The position numbers and the translations under genes were made by a program. From an uncultured Cohaesibacter sp. (GTDB lineage: Bacteria; Pseudomonadota; Alphaproteobacteria; Rhizobiales; Cohaesibacteraceae), in assembly GCF_963664735.1 (NCBI RefSeq), contig NZ_OY761553.1, forward strand, positions 310,001 to 374,000: a stretch of DNA of 64,000 nt, in the 5' to 3' direction. Under the pieces are notes generated by a model that saw nothing but the letters and a program-made list of their open reading frames with translations, was not told where the DNA came from and did not search any database. Of this stretch, positions 7,557 through 15,712 are shown in pieces (within the stretch, counting starts at the first letter, position 1; every line of letters starts with the position of its first letter).

Positions 7557-9509
7557 TCAGGTTTGGCATTTTTGAATATGTGCTTTAAGTGCAGTTTGGC
7601 GACAATCAGCAGCATTTTGAGATTGAACTGTTTCTGCAAAAGTATCACGATTTCCTAGCAAAATCACCTGTTCAGATGCTCTGGTAATTGCAGTGTAGAG
7701 TGCTGATCGTTCAAGAAGCTTGTTGGGATGGACAATGACAATCACCCGTTGCCATTGGCTTCCTTGACTTTTATGGACTGTCATTGCGTAAGCGAGGTCA
7801 ATCAATTCATGATCATTTTCCTGATCAAGAATGACATTGCCAATGTCATCAAATTGAATTGTTCTGTCTCCGACATATTGCCCAAGCGTGCCGTTTGTTA
7901 ATCCCCGATCAAAGTCATTTTTGAGGAACATGACGGGATCACCAATCCGTATTTGAGAGGCACCTGGGAAGCATAGACGATCTGCACCTCTCCATTGAGA
8001 GAAAGTGTTATTGATCATTTTTACACCATCAACATTGTTTCTCCTTGGTGAGAGGATACGTAGCTGGCCTCTTTCAGTTTGGCTTGATAGAGATTTGGAT
8101 ATTTCAATTGCTGTTTTGGCTGTGTGTTCGATCTTGCAATCACAGAAGAATACGCCTTTTGCAGGGCCAGAGTATGTTGAAAGATCCGGCACAATGCCAT
8201 TTCTGACCTGCTCAGCAATGGATGGGATGCCTGATGATTTTTCCTGACGATAAATGCGATCAAGGGTCACTGTAGGGATTGTATTGACAAGTTCATGGAA
8301 TGGTTTTCCTGCGCCAATTGGAGCCAATTGAGCAGGATCACCAACCAATAGAATTCTAGCTTGCGGAATTTTTCTGATCAGATCCCAGATTGTGGGTAAA
8401 TCCACCATAGAGGCTTCATCAATAACCAGCACATCTTGGTTGTTGAATGGGCGTTGCCGGGTTTCCAATCCCTGCTCAGTTTTGGAGATTTCACGAGCCA
8501 ATGGTGTCATTTGGACACTGGCGATTGTTCGTGCAGGAACATTGGTGGCCTGTTCAAGCCTGCGTGCTGCGCGACCTGCAAGTGCCATGGGATGAGGTGT
8601 CAGATTGGCTTGATTGAGGATATCAAACACAGTTCGCAACACGGTGGTTTTTCCGGTTCCTGCATATCCTGCAATACAAGCGATTTGAGAGCGTAGTGGT
8701 AATTCAATGGCAGCTTTTTGGGTTCCATCAAATCTAATGGAATTATCAGTTTCAATTTTGGTTATGAAGGAATTGATTTTGTCTGGTGTTATTGAACCAG
8801 TGAATAGTGTATCAGCATTTGTTTGTTTGGCTTTAATTGTCTCTGCCAGTTCACGCTCCATAAGGGCTGAACCCAACCCCTGAATGCCATTGGCGAACCG
8901 GATGGCCACCCGAGCGTTGATTGCTTTGTCAATCGCTTCTGAGAGGGTAGGAGAGCCATTTTCTAAATGAAGAAGACTGGATGCAAGGGATACAATCTTT
9001 TCTTCATTTGCCCATGTGTGTCCATCGTTGCGGATTGTTGCCAGAGCAGCCTCTACAGAAGCAACAATGCGACGGGGGTCAGTTTGATTGATTCCAGCTG
9101 CTTGACCCAGGCTATCTGCTTTATGGAATCCAGCAAACATTGTCAGGAGGTAAGGGTTGTTTTTGATTGCTAAAGCGCTTTTACCACCCCAACTAGATAT
9201 GATTTGGAATGCTATTTTCCGATCAATGTTGATTTGATCAAGCCAAATTGCCAGATCTCGTTCTTGAGTGATTTCCTGATAGCGTGATGTTAATTGCGCA
9301 ATCACATCAGTCGGGAGAATGGTTTCCAGATCTGGATCATTTTCACCAATGGCTCGATCAAGATCATCTCCAAATCGGCTGACCAAGTTGCGCGCTCTTG
9401 CTGGTCCAATTCCAGGAATTTCTTTGACAAGCAAATGTCTCAAAGAGGCCTGTTCATAGATAGGTTGTGTTGAGACTGAGCTTGGATCAATGGCATTCAT
9501 ACCCATCAC
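7557..9509 (-). CDS. RecD2-like SF1B DNA helicase of the recombinase element
   Basis: 650 residues. A helix-hairpin-helix-like GIGPARARNLVSRFG lies at residues 33-47, followed by a helical region. The SF1 helicase core contains Walker A GYAGTGKTT (281-289), Walker B LVIDEASMVD (361-370), motif III GDPAQLAPIG (390-399), motif V MTVHKSQGSQW (576-586) and motif VI YTAITRA (605-611). This is the RecD2/TraA-type 5'-3' helicase arrangement. It is shorter than chromosomal RecD2 and has no nuclease or relaxase domain. Its start overlaps the stop of the previous gene (ATGA), so it is the last gene of the element operon. It may unwind or remodel DNA during excision or integration (inference). Confidence 0.85.
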   Translation of the reverse strand: MMGMNAIDPSSVSTQPIYEQASLRHLLVKEIPGIGPARARNLVSRFGDDLDRAIGENDPDLETILPTDVIAQLTSRYQEITQERDLAIWLDQINIDRKIAFQIISSWGGKSALAIKNNPYLLTMFAGFHKADSLGQAAGINQTDPRRIVASVEAALATIRNDGHTWANEEKIVSLASSLLHLENGSPTLSEAIDKAINARVAIRFANGIQGLGSALMERELAETIKAKQTNADTLFTGSITPDKINSFITKIETDNSIRFDGTQKAAIELPLRSQIACIAGYAGTGKTTVLRTVFDILNQANLTPHPMALAGRAARRLEQATNVPARTIASVQMTPLAREISKTEQGLETRQRPFNNQDVLVIDEASMVDLPTIWDLIRKIPQARILLVGDPAQLAPIGAGKPFHELVNTIPTVTLDRIYRQEKSSGIPSIAEQVRNGIVPDLSTYSGPAKGVFFCDCKIEHTAKTAIEISKSLSSQTERGQLRILSPRRNNVDGVKMINNTFSQWRGADRLCFPGASQIRIGDPVMFLKNDFDRGLTNGTLGQYVGDRTIQFDDIGNVILDQENDHELIDLAYAMTVHKSQGSQWQRVIVIVHPNKLLERSALYTAITRASEQVILLGNRDTFAETVQSQNAADCRQTALKAHIQKCQT

Positions 9510-9943
9510 TCCAATCCTGGAAAGATGCGTCCGCCAAGGGGAGCCAGAGAGCTTACAGCTTGATGTATTCGATTATTCTCTCGTTTGAGGGCTTCATTTT
9601 CTGCTGTTTTCTCTGCGAGCAATTTTTTCAGACGCTGGATTTCGGTGTCTTTTGGATCTGCACCATCATGATTTTGATTTTGCTGTGTTGGCTTAGACAG
9701 AGACCACAAGCCAGCATTTGCAAGATTGGCATTTGCAGCGTCAATCATGTTGTTGAGGGATTTATTGGTATAAAGCGTAGAGCGGGCAATGCCGCATTCA
9801 GCTGCAATATCGCTTTTACTCAACCCATTTTTGCCCACATAGTTGGACCAATCATTGTTTTTTGATCGAGTATCCAGCCAATCTCCGAGGCGTTGAATGG
9901 CTTGTTCGGCCTGCTGTTGGGTGCTGATGCTTTTCTTGCTCAT
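9506..9943 (-). CDS. Small HTH/coiled-coil accessory protein of the element (TnpC-like)
   Basis: 145 residues. The middle reads like a helix-turn-helix: SKSDIAAECGIARSTLYTNK at about residues 42-61. A glutamine/asparagine-rich linker follows, then a heptad-type coiled coil (EIQRLKKLLAEKTAENEALK) at about residues 101-120. No catalytic motif is present. The plan, a DNA-binding helix pair plus a coiled coil, resembles the small TnpC accessory proteins of Tn554-type transposons, but sequence identity cannot be asserted. It is followed without a gap by the helicase gene and preceded by another small gene 15 bases upstream. A role in orienting or regulating the recombinases is inference. Confidence 0.6.
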   Translation of the reverse strand: MSKKSISTQQQAEQAIQRLGDWLDTRSKNNDWSNYVGKNGLSKSDIAAECGIARSTLYTNKSLNNMIDAANANLANAGLWSLSKPTQQNQNHDGADPKDTEIQRLKKLLAEKTAENEALKRENNRIHQAVSSLAPLGGRIFPGLE

Positions 9944-9958
9944 GATAGAATTCCCGTT

Positions 9959-10339
9959 TTATCGGGGTTGTCGTGGTCTGCCAATGGTTTCCAACGGAAT
10001 ACCGTGATTGATGGCCAATTGGTGAAGGCGCTCGATGTGATCTGCAAACATTTTGTTCTCCAAAGAGAGAGTTGTCAGATCTTTGGCTTCTTGGGCTTTC
10101 GCAATATTTTCTTGTTTTTTTTGGTTGTTATTGTCTTTGGCTTTTAGTTGCGCAATCCGTGCTGATCTTGCCGCTTGTATTGGTTGCTTGCGTGACAGGG
10201 CAATTTCACCATATGGGATGCCGGCTTTTTGTGCTCTTTTATGGATTTCTTTCCAGGTTGGTTTTGTGCGGAATTTATTGATGATATCTATTACGGCACT
10301 GATGTCCTGATCGGACATGTTGGGATTACCTTTACTCAC
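9959..10339 (-). CDS. Small basic helical accessory protein of the element
   Basis: 126 residues, basic at both ends. The start is a GTG at 10339 with AAGGAG seven bases before it. An internal ATG exists at residue 8. The N-terminal half looks like a helix-turn-helix (KPTWKEIHKRAQKAGIPYGE). A lysine/glutamine-rich helix and a predicted coiled coil (LSLENKMFADHIERLHQLAI) follow, with a short basic tail. It overlaps the end of recombinase C by eight bases, indicating coupled translation. I do not recognise a named family. Its position between the recombinases and the second small protein suggests a TnpC-like partner (inference). Confidence 0.55.
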   Translation of the reverse strand: MSKGNPNMSDQDISAVIDIINKFRTKPTWKEIHKRAQKAGIPYGEIALSRKQPIQAARSARIAQLKAKDNNNQKKQENIAKAQEAKDLTTLSLENKMFADHIERLHQLAINHGIPLETIGRPRQPR

Positions 10340-12068
10340 CAGTCAGCTCCTTTTTTGATGATTGCATCTGTTTCATTTGGGTTCTGAATGCAGAGACCCG
10401 ATCAGACAATTTGGGGCTTGTGGTACATTGGTAATCACCGCGAGCAATCAAATTGCCATCAGGGATTTTGGGATCATTGAGATCAGCTTGTAGTGCCTTG
10501 GCTCCTTTGAGTTGTTTTTCTATCAAAGGAATAAGGTTTGGGTTTCTCAGAAGGCGACTATTTTTCTTTTTAAGTTCTTCAAGGCTTCCAAGTTGATTTT
10601 CCAGGGATTTGATTTTGGACGTGATGTAATCAAGAGATTTTTTGGAGCCTTTGCAGACAAAATACCGATCACAAGACAGACAGTTTACTGCCATTGCACA
10701 TGGCTCTTGGATCAATGAGCCAATGCAATATCCAAAAGGAGAGATTGAGATCATGGATTTGTTTTTCATGGTCTCAAGGACTTGTTGGTCAGGATCAAGA
10801 ACCTGTTTGGAAGGTGGTGCAATGGTCACTGTCTGGTAGGCTTTTTGGGCCTGAAGGGCAAGAATGTCATCAGACTGAAGGCCATCATAATCTTCCACCT
10901 CATAGCCATGCACAGCAAGCCGTTCTTCATCAGTTCTGTGATCATATGCAGCATTTTGAGAGAGAGATTTCCTGCCTGACCACATTGCAATAATTGGCTC
11001 GGATAGACCGGCTTGTTGGGCAATGGTGTTTAGAAAGTGGCGCAGGTCATGGGTGTTGATATCGGGATAGGATCCATTGGGAAGTGTGATGTCCAACCGT
11101 TCCCAGATTGTTTTGACTAATGGTTGGCCATCAGACAAAATAAGGTCAAGTGTTGATGATGAAATGGTGTCAAAGAATACTGGTGAGTAAAGTTGCGTTC
11201 TGGATTCCAATCTATTTCTGTAAAACAGCAATAGAGCGTTATCAGCACGCAATTGATATCCTTTGTGATTCACCACATAAGGCCATTCATTTTTGAATGT
11301 CTTTTTGAATTCCTTTTGGAATGTTTCCCACCATTCAGTTTGGAAGGTTTCAAAACAATAGAGATTGTCACTGTTATGAATTTTGGTTCTGTTTTTCCAT
11401 GTCTTTTTGAAGTTGCTTTTCCAGAAGTTATGTTCGTTCAGAGTTCTTTCATTGGGTAAACCAAGGAGCAGACGAATGTCAGTTTCACTTATCTTGTCAG
11501 TGGCTTTGATATGGGAGAGGTGGTCAGGAATTGGGATTACTCCTGGATTTTCAACAATGAAGGCTGCCGTTTTCCTCGCCTCTATCCCATAGGAGCGGAT
11601 GATTTCGATGCAGCGATGAGCCACCCACTGGACAGCAGATGGTATTGGTTTGACAACCGCTTTGCCACCTTTCACAGGGAACCAGACAAGGCCATACTTG
11701 AAGTCAAGATTATCATGCTGATCTTCAGTAATCTGTGGCCCATATTTCTCAACCGGAGCAGCAATGATTTCGCAGTCAGAAGGCAAACGCCAAAGTTCTG
11801 AGACCCGGCAGGGATGGGTTGCCAACAAATTGGCCATCATGACATTGACCCGCAGGTAGTCAAAATCCTGATTGGATTGATAAGCACTGTCATTAGGCTC
11901 CAGACGCTTGAATGCATCGGCCAACGCAACAATTTGATGCCAGTTGACCATTTTTACATCGGATGGAGAGATAGGGGCTTTATCTGTTTTGGGAGGCTTA
12001 AATTGCTTCTTGTCAAACCAAGGTAAAACATCATAATTTGATAGTATTTCAAAACTATAAAGCAACAT
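10332..12068 (-). CDS. Tyrosine recombinase C, catalytic and zinc-binding part (after frameshift)
   Basis: 578 residues from a nominal ATG, but the true protein probably begins in the -1-shifted frame upstream (11954-12538). The tyrosine recombinase catalytic set is visible: arginine in HPCRVSELWRLP, the HxxR box in THDLRHFLNTIA, W in IAMWSGRKSLSQ, and the nucleophile candidate in NAAYDHRTDEE. The C-terminus holds a cysteine cluster (CIGSLIQEPCAMAVNCLSCD and RYFVC) that could bind zinc, then a long basic coiled coil. The ATG at 12068 lacks a ribosome binding site and lies in the frameshift region, so it may not be a real start. If the frameshift is a true mutation, this recombinase is broken. 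Confidence 0.7.
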   Translation of the reverse strand: MLLYSFEILSNYDVLPWFDKKQFKPPKTDKAPISPSDVKMVNWHQIVALADAFKRLEPNDSAYQSNQDFDYLRVNVMMANLLATHPCRVSELWRLPSDCEIIAAPVEKYGPQITEDQHDNLDFKYGLVWFPVKGGKAVVKPIPSAVQWVAHRCIEIIRSYGIEARKTAAFIVENPGVIPIPDHLSHIKATDKISETDIRLLLGLPNERTLNEHNFWKSNFKKTWKNRTKIHNSDNLYCFETFQTEWWETFQKEFKKTFKNEWPYVVNHKGYQLRADNALLLFYRNRLESRTQLYSPVFFDTISSSTLDLILSDGQPLVKTIWERLDITLPNGSYPDINTHDLRHFLNTIAQQAGLSEPIIAMWSGRKSLSQNAAYDHRTDEERLAVHGYEVEDYDGLQSDDILALQAQKAYQTVTIAPPSKQVLDPDQQVLETMKNKSMISISPFGYCIGSLIQEPCAMAVNCLSCDRYFVCKGSKKSLDYITSKIKSLENQLGSLEELKKKNSRLLRNPNLIPLIEKQLKGAKALQADLNDPKIPDGNLIARGDYQCTTSPKLSDRVSAFRTQMKQMQSSKKELTGE

Positions 12069-12538
12069 GTTTTTTGTCTTCTGGCAAAAGATTTGATGAT
12101 ATTTTCAATATCAATGATTTGTATGTTTATTATGCTGGATATATTACTAATTATGCAGCAATCTATAAATTTTCTGATATTCTTTGTTTTGAATATTATT
12201 GTTGAGGAAGAGGTTGATTTGCCAATATCATAGTTTTTCCTGATCTCTGCAATGATTAGAGATTTCAAAAAATCTTGCCAGTGAGATGGGTATGGAGTTT
12301 TGCCATTAATTGGGTAAAACAGAATGTTTGGTTTTTTTGAAGTACTGGAACTTGATGATGTAATATTTGATAGATCCCATTTTGGATCTTGAGGATCAAT
12401 ATCCCAATTGGGCATTTCGCCAGATTGCATCAATTCAGAATTTTTCTGATCATGAATAAAATCAGCAAGGGCTTGTTCTTCAGCAGAGATTAAAGAAGCT
12501 TGATGAAGATTGATTATGGTTTGATTATTCATTTTCAT
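11954..12538 (-). CDS. N-terminal part of recombinase C, separated by a -1 frameshift
   Basis: This frame gives a protein of up to 194 residues beginning MKMNNQTIINLHQAS. It looks like the core-binding arm of a tyrosine recombinase up to about residue 155 (IENIIKSFARRQK). After that the frame runs antisense to sense into the next gene and loses family character. The following recombinase frame begins exactly at the run of six A (complement of 12070-12075), in the -1 phase. Joining the two gives one protein of about 730 residues, with FARRQK continuing into NMLLYSFEILSNYDVLP. The start overlaps the end of recombinase B (stop at 12525). Either a programmed or transcriptional slip, a decayed gene, or a sequencing error explains the break. 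Confidence 0.6.
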   Translation of the reverse strand: MKMNNQTIINLHQASLISAEEQALADFIHDQKNSELMQSGEMPNWDIDPQDPKWDLSNITSSSSSTSKKPNILFYPINGKTPYPSHWQDFLKSLIIAEIRKNYDIGKSTSSSTIIFKTKNIRKFIDCCIISNISSIINIQIIDIENIIKSFARRQKTCCFIVLKYYQIMMFYLGLTRSNLSLPKQIKPLSLHPM

Positions 12539-14141
12539 ACCCCCCACATGGCAGTTTGGCGTTGACTGCGTCTTGTCGGCGCATTTCAGCGCCGATGATC
12601 ATGGCTTCATAACGCTGTAACTGAGCCATTACATCGGGATCAAACCTATTGTTCCAATTGCCATTTTCATCATAGAGATGAGATTTTCTTAAATTCAATA
12701 TGTCCCACAAAAGCTGGAAGTCAGCATTTTCATAGATCTGGAACTTATGACAAGACAGGCATGGCCATGGCTCTGACCCATGTAGTTCATCATGGATCGG
12801 GCAGCCTTGACATTCCCCACCTCCAATCAATGCAACATCTTCAAGATTATTGTTGGTCATGGCTTCAGTTGAGATGACGGGATCAAGTTTGGTTTCAATG
12901 ATTTCGCGGCTCACAACGGGATTGCGCCAAAGATCGCCATATTTGTCCATCAATCGGAAGAATTTGGGGTCACGTAACTGATAGCAAAGGGTGGCAAGAT
13001 CAACATAGGACTGGCATGATGCCTCAGAAGCATGTCCCAAAAACAGGCCAATTTGGGCAGCGCTGTAGCCTTTGAGTGCTTTTCTGGTGGCAACGGTGTG
13101 CCGCTCGCGAGTGAAGTTGTAGACCATTTTCTTTTCTTCACCAGAGCGACTGGTTGTTAATCCCAGGCTATCAAGAGCAGCTTTGAACCTCTTTTCTATA
13201 TGTGGTTCAGTGGCATGTCCTTCATAGCCAATTTCTTTACTGGGTTCCGGAATAAGCCCGTTGGAACCGAAGGATCCAGGCAATCCTTTAGGTGTAAAGA
13301 GTGGTAATTTGTACCACTCGGCTTTTGGTATGCCGATGAGGCGTTGAGCCAAATAGGCTTCCATGGCATTGAGAACTGAACCGCCAATGGGCCAGAAATG
13401 GGCCTGATGGATGCTTAGATCATTCTTTTCAAAAGGCCAGCGAATTTGTGGTTGGGGATCATCCATGATGGGATTGATTGATGGGATATGCACATCGCTG
13501 ATTTTCATGCGAGAGAGTGAGCCAGGCCGCATACCATAATGTCGAGGCAACTGCACAATCAGATATTTTTCATCTGTCCATTGGCCTTTGGCATATGCTT
13601 CCTCAATGGCTTTGTCCTGTATGGCCACTTCACCTTCAAGCCAGGGCCCTTTTTCAGGATCCAATGTGACCACGTAATCCGTTTTTTCAGGATTTCGCAG
13701 CATTTTAAGCGAGGTGTCAGTGACGTTTGGAAAGATATCAGGGTCTGATTTACGCCCATGATATATAAATATTTTCAGCATTGCAGGGTAGTTTGTTCCA
13801 GCAGGTGGATGATCCAACCATTGCAAAATCTGATCATCAGAAAAATCATCAAGAATGCTGTTGGTTTGGGATGAAGTGCATCGAACAAAATCACGAACTG
13901 AGTTAAAAATTCTGATTACACTATTATCAGAGAGTTTGTTTCCAGAAATGGAAAACGTAAATATTTTTTTGATTTTCTCTAGAAGATAATTTGTAATGAA
14001 TGGTTCCAATTGACCAAAATCTATTGATTTACTATAAAGTGTCCAAATATTTGATGATGGGTCAATGTCAAATCCAGATCGAGATTTTATATTTCTATTG
14101 ACTGCAATGATTTCAGAGAGCTTTTTATTGTTTGAATTCAT
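12525..14141 (-). CDS. Tyrosine recombinase B with C-terminal zinc-binding motif
   Basis: 538 residues. The N-terminal arm region covers about residues 1-180. The catalytic half contains the first arginine in HYGMRPGSLSRM, a second box FTRERHTVATRKAL, GLFLGHASEAS and the nucleophile candidate in CQSYVDLAT. The usual HxxR histidine is replaced by threonine (T-R-E-R-H). A C-terminal cluster (GGECQGCPIHDELHGSEPW then PCLSCHKF) could bind zinc. The gene overlaps the previous recombinase by one base (TAATG), a coupled start, and overlaps the next by about a dozen. The second position and zinc-type C-terminus recall TnpB of Tn554 relatives, which is inference from layout. Confidence 0.8.
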   Translation of the reverse strand: MNSNNKKLSEIIAVNRNIKSRSGFDIDPSSNIWTLYSKSIDFGQLEPFITNYLLEKIKKIFTFSISGNKLSDNSVIRIFNSVRDFVRCTSSQTNSILDDFSDDQILQWLDHPPAGTNYPAMLKIFIYHGRKSDPDIFPNVTDTSLKMLRNPEKTDYVVTLDPEKGPWLEGEVAIQDKAIEEAYAKGQWTDEKYLIVQLPRHYGMRPGSLSRMKISDVHIPSINPIMDDPQPQIRWPFEKNDLSIHQAHFWPIGGSVLNAMEAYLAQRLIGIPKAEWYKLPLFTPKGLPGSFGSNGLIPEPSKEIGYEGHATEPHIEKRFKAALDSLGLTTSRSGEEKKMVYNFTRERHTVATRKALKGYSAAQIGLFLGHASEASCQSYVDLATLCYQLRDPKFFRLMDKYGDLWRNPVVSREIIETKLDPVISTEAMTNNNLEDVALIGGGECQGCPIHDELHGSEPWPCLSCHKFQIYENADFQLLWDILNLRKSHLYDENGNWNNRFDPDVMAQLQRYEAMIIGAEMRRQDAVNAKLPCGGYENE

Positions 14142-15427
14142 TATTTGTTGTCTTTCTTGAGATCTTTGACCATATCGTCAAACATGATCTGACTGATTTC
14201 AGAAGTCGTGTAATAGGTTGGCATTTTGGAATTCAGGGACCAGCGGAAAAAGTCTCTCATGCCTTTTTCAATTGCAGCTTGAGGTTTGTTTTGAGCACGC
14301 ATTCGACGCACATAATTGATGGCGCATAGATGACGCAAAGCATGCGTTCCAACCCCCTCTACACCTGCGCCCCAAGCAAGTTTTTTGAATGCATCCATAT
14401 AGCTGTAGATGGCTAGAGGGGCGCCAATATTTCTTTTCCGTGCATCAGCCACGCAAAAAGCAAAACTATGATCAAGGTTTTCAGAAAGCCCATTTTCCTC
14501 AGCAAATTCAATTACTTCATCTTGATACACTTCAAGCCAATGATTGTATTTTGCAAAAGAAGAATTAGGGATGGTTACAATGCCCTTGCCGGTTTTGGTG
14601 GCTGGAACCACTTTTCGAGTTTCTTCTGGGTCATTGTGACGATCACGCACATGGATTGAGTTTCTTGTAGTGCCATGCGCCTCAATAATGTTCTCGAATT
14701 TCAGGGCAAGAACCTCGGACATCCTCAATCCACCATGATATTGGAAGTCAAACATTGCAGCATTTCGGGCGGCAATCACTGGATTACGCCACAAATCATA
14801 AGGATTGTAGGTTTTCATGAATTCATTAAGTTTATGCAATGTATTCGCACTGTAATCTGAGCCAGATCTGGAGCTTCTGACCCGAGGTACTACAATTTTT
14901 TGTTGAATTAGTAGCTTTCTTTTTTTTCTAAGATCTTTTTCATCTGGATGAACAATGTAGTGTTTATCAAGACAAACATCTCCTTGTTTCATCAGCCATT
15001 TCATATATGCAATCACATGGCTTTTTCTGAGTGATTGGGTAATTGATCCTGCATATTGCGTAGGAAAAAATTCATTAGGGAGCAAAACATGAGCACCCAA
15101 GTTCTTTTTGGCTAATTGTTTTGACAACTCAGAAAGCTTGATTTCCAGAAGATTGTTGATTGCAGATAGCTCATGATCTTCAAGGCCAGTTTGATAACTT
15201 AATCGATATTCTGGATTCTCAATTTCAGCATATTCACAGACGGTCAGAAAATGTTTGATGGCATCAAAAACAGATTGGCGTGTGTTTTCAGGCTGGCCTC
15301 TTAAACCAACAACAAGATATCCCGTCACAAATGGATTGATCTTATGATCATTGTCGTAAGCAACAAAAATCCTCTCACCATTGGTCTTGGCTGCTATTTT
15401 AAGATGTAGCACGATTGCTTTGGACAT
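14141..15427 (-). CDS. Tyrosine recombinase A (first gene of the trio)
   Basis: 428 residues from the ATG at 15427, which is preceded by GGTGA. An in-frame ATG at 15493 lies inside the promoter candidate and is less likely. Catalytic residues: arginine in YHGGLRMSEVLALKFENI, HxxRH in GVGTHALRHLCAINYV, tryptophan in DFFRWSLNS at the GH/W position, and tyrosine in MPTYYTTSE near the C-terminus. A basic lysine-rich arm-binding region (DLRKKRKLLIQQKI) lies at about residues 165-180. Tyrosine recombinases cut and rejoin DNA through a 3'-phosphotyrosine. It ends one base into the next gene. Position and length fit the TnpA-like member of a trio. Confidence 0.85.
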   Translation of the reverse strand: MSKAIVLHLKIAAKTNGERIFVAYDNDHKINPFVTGYLVVGLRGQPENTRQSVFDAIKHFLTVCEYAEIENPEYRLSYQTGLEDHELSAINNLLEIKLSELSKQLAKKNLGAHVLLPNEFFPTQYAGSITQSLRKSHVIAYMKWLMKQGDVCLDKHYIVHPDEKDLRKKRKLLIQQKIVVPRVRSSRSGSDYSANTLHKLNEFMKTYNPYDLWRNPVIAARNAAMFDFQYHGGLRMSEVLALKFENIIEAHGTTRNSIHVRDRHNDPEETRKVVPATKTGKGIVTIPNSSFAKYNHWLEVYQDEVIEFAEENGLSENLDHSFAFCVADARKRNIGAPLAIYSYMDAFKKLAWGAGVEGVGTHALRHLCAINYVRRMRAQNKPQAAIEKGMRDFFRWSLNSKMPTYYTTSEISQIMFDDMVKDLKKDNK

Positions 15428-15470
15428 TTTTGAATCACCAAATATGAGTATTGCTATCCGTTCAATATAT

Positions 15471-15498
15471 ATTGTAAATGTATATTTTGGCATAGCAA
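15471..15498 (-). promoter_or_regulatory. Sigma70-type promoter candidate for the recombinase operon
   Basis: On the minus strand TTGCTA and TACAAT are separated by 16 bases, a near-consensus pair. Transcription would start at about 15463, leaving a leader of about 35 bases before the ATG at 15427. This supports the choice of that start. Confidence 0.4.
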
Positions 15499-15551
15499 AT
15501 AGAACAAAAAAGGAATATAGGGTTAATTTATATTTATCTAATTGTTTTTAA

Positions 15552-15570
15552 AGATTAAATTATTTAATCT
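15552..15570. repeat. Perfect inverted repeat near the right end of the element
   Basis: AGATTAAAT and its exact complement are separated by a single T, giving 9-bp arms. It lies 54 bases upstream of the promoter candidate of the recombinase operon and close to the presumed right boundary. It could be a recombinase or repressor binding site. The short centre makes a terminator unlikely. Confidence 0.5.
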
Positions 15571-15601
15571 GTGTGGGTTTGTGGTGATACCCCATATAAT
15601 T

Positions 15602-15628
15602 CTCACCATTCTTTGAATGGTGGGTTTT
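15602..15628 (+). terminator. Intrinsic terminator at the right boundary of the element
   Basis: The stem CACCATTC/GAATGGTG, extended by CT/GG, has a TTT loop and is followed by GGTTTT. It lies just outside the recombinase operon. Confidence 0.5.
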
Positions 15629-15650
15629 CGCATGTGCATATTGCTTACCG

Positions 15651-15675
15651 AAACCCGCCTGAGGCGGGTTTTTTT
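15651..15675 (+). terminator. Strong intrinsic terminator or attenuator ahead of the NTF2-like gene
   Basis: The stem AAACCCGCC/GGCGGGTTT has a TGA loop and is followed by a T-run, a classical GC-rich terminator. It ends 37 bases before the ATG of the NTF2-like gene, leaving little room for a promoter after it. It may therefore act as an attenuator in that gene's leader, or be the terminator of a host gene lost or displaced by the element. Confidence 0.7.
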
Positions 15676-15712
15676 GTGCCGTCTCGCGGAATTTTTTTCA
15701 AAGGAGACGGAC

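Larger units (their letters stand above)
7557..15600 (-). mobile_element. Putative integrative element: tyrosine-recombinase trio with RecD2-like helicase
   Basis: The block contains one minus-strand operon: recombinase A (428 aa), recombinase B (538 aa), recombinase C (about 730 aa across a frameshift), two small basic proteins (126 and 145 aa) and a 650-aa SF1B helicase. All junctions touch or overlap by a few bases, except a 15-base gap between the two small genes. The block is visibly richer in A and T than both flanks. Three consecutive different tyrosine recombinases are the hallmark of recombinase-in-trio elements. A tnpA/tnpB/tnpC-like order with a zinc-binding C-terminus is typical of Tn554 relatives. 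Exact ends are uncertain: the left boundary lies within about 7,500-7,557 and the right within about 15,570-15,604. No obvious cargo is present. Confidence 0.75.

Noticed and set aside
10332-15493. Prophage or plasmid conjugation module
   Set aside because: There are no capsid, terminase, relaxase, mating-pair or replication genes. Only recombinases, small accessory proteins and a helicase are present.
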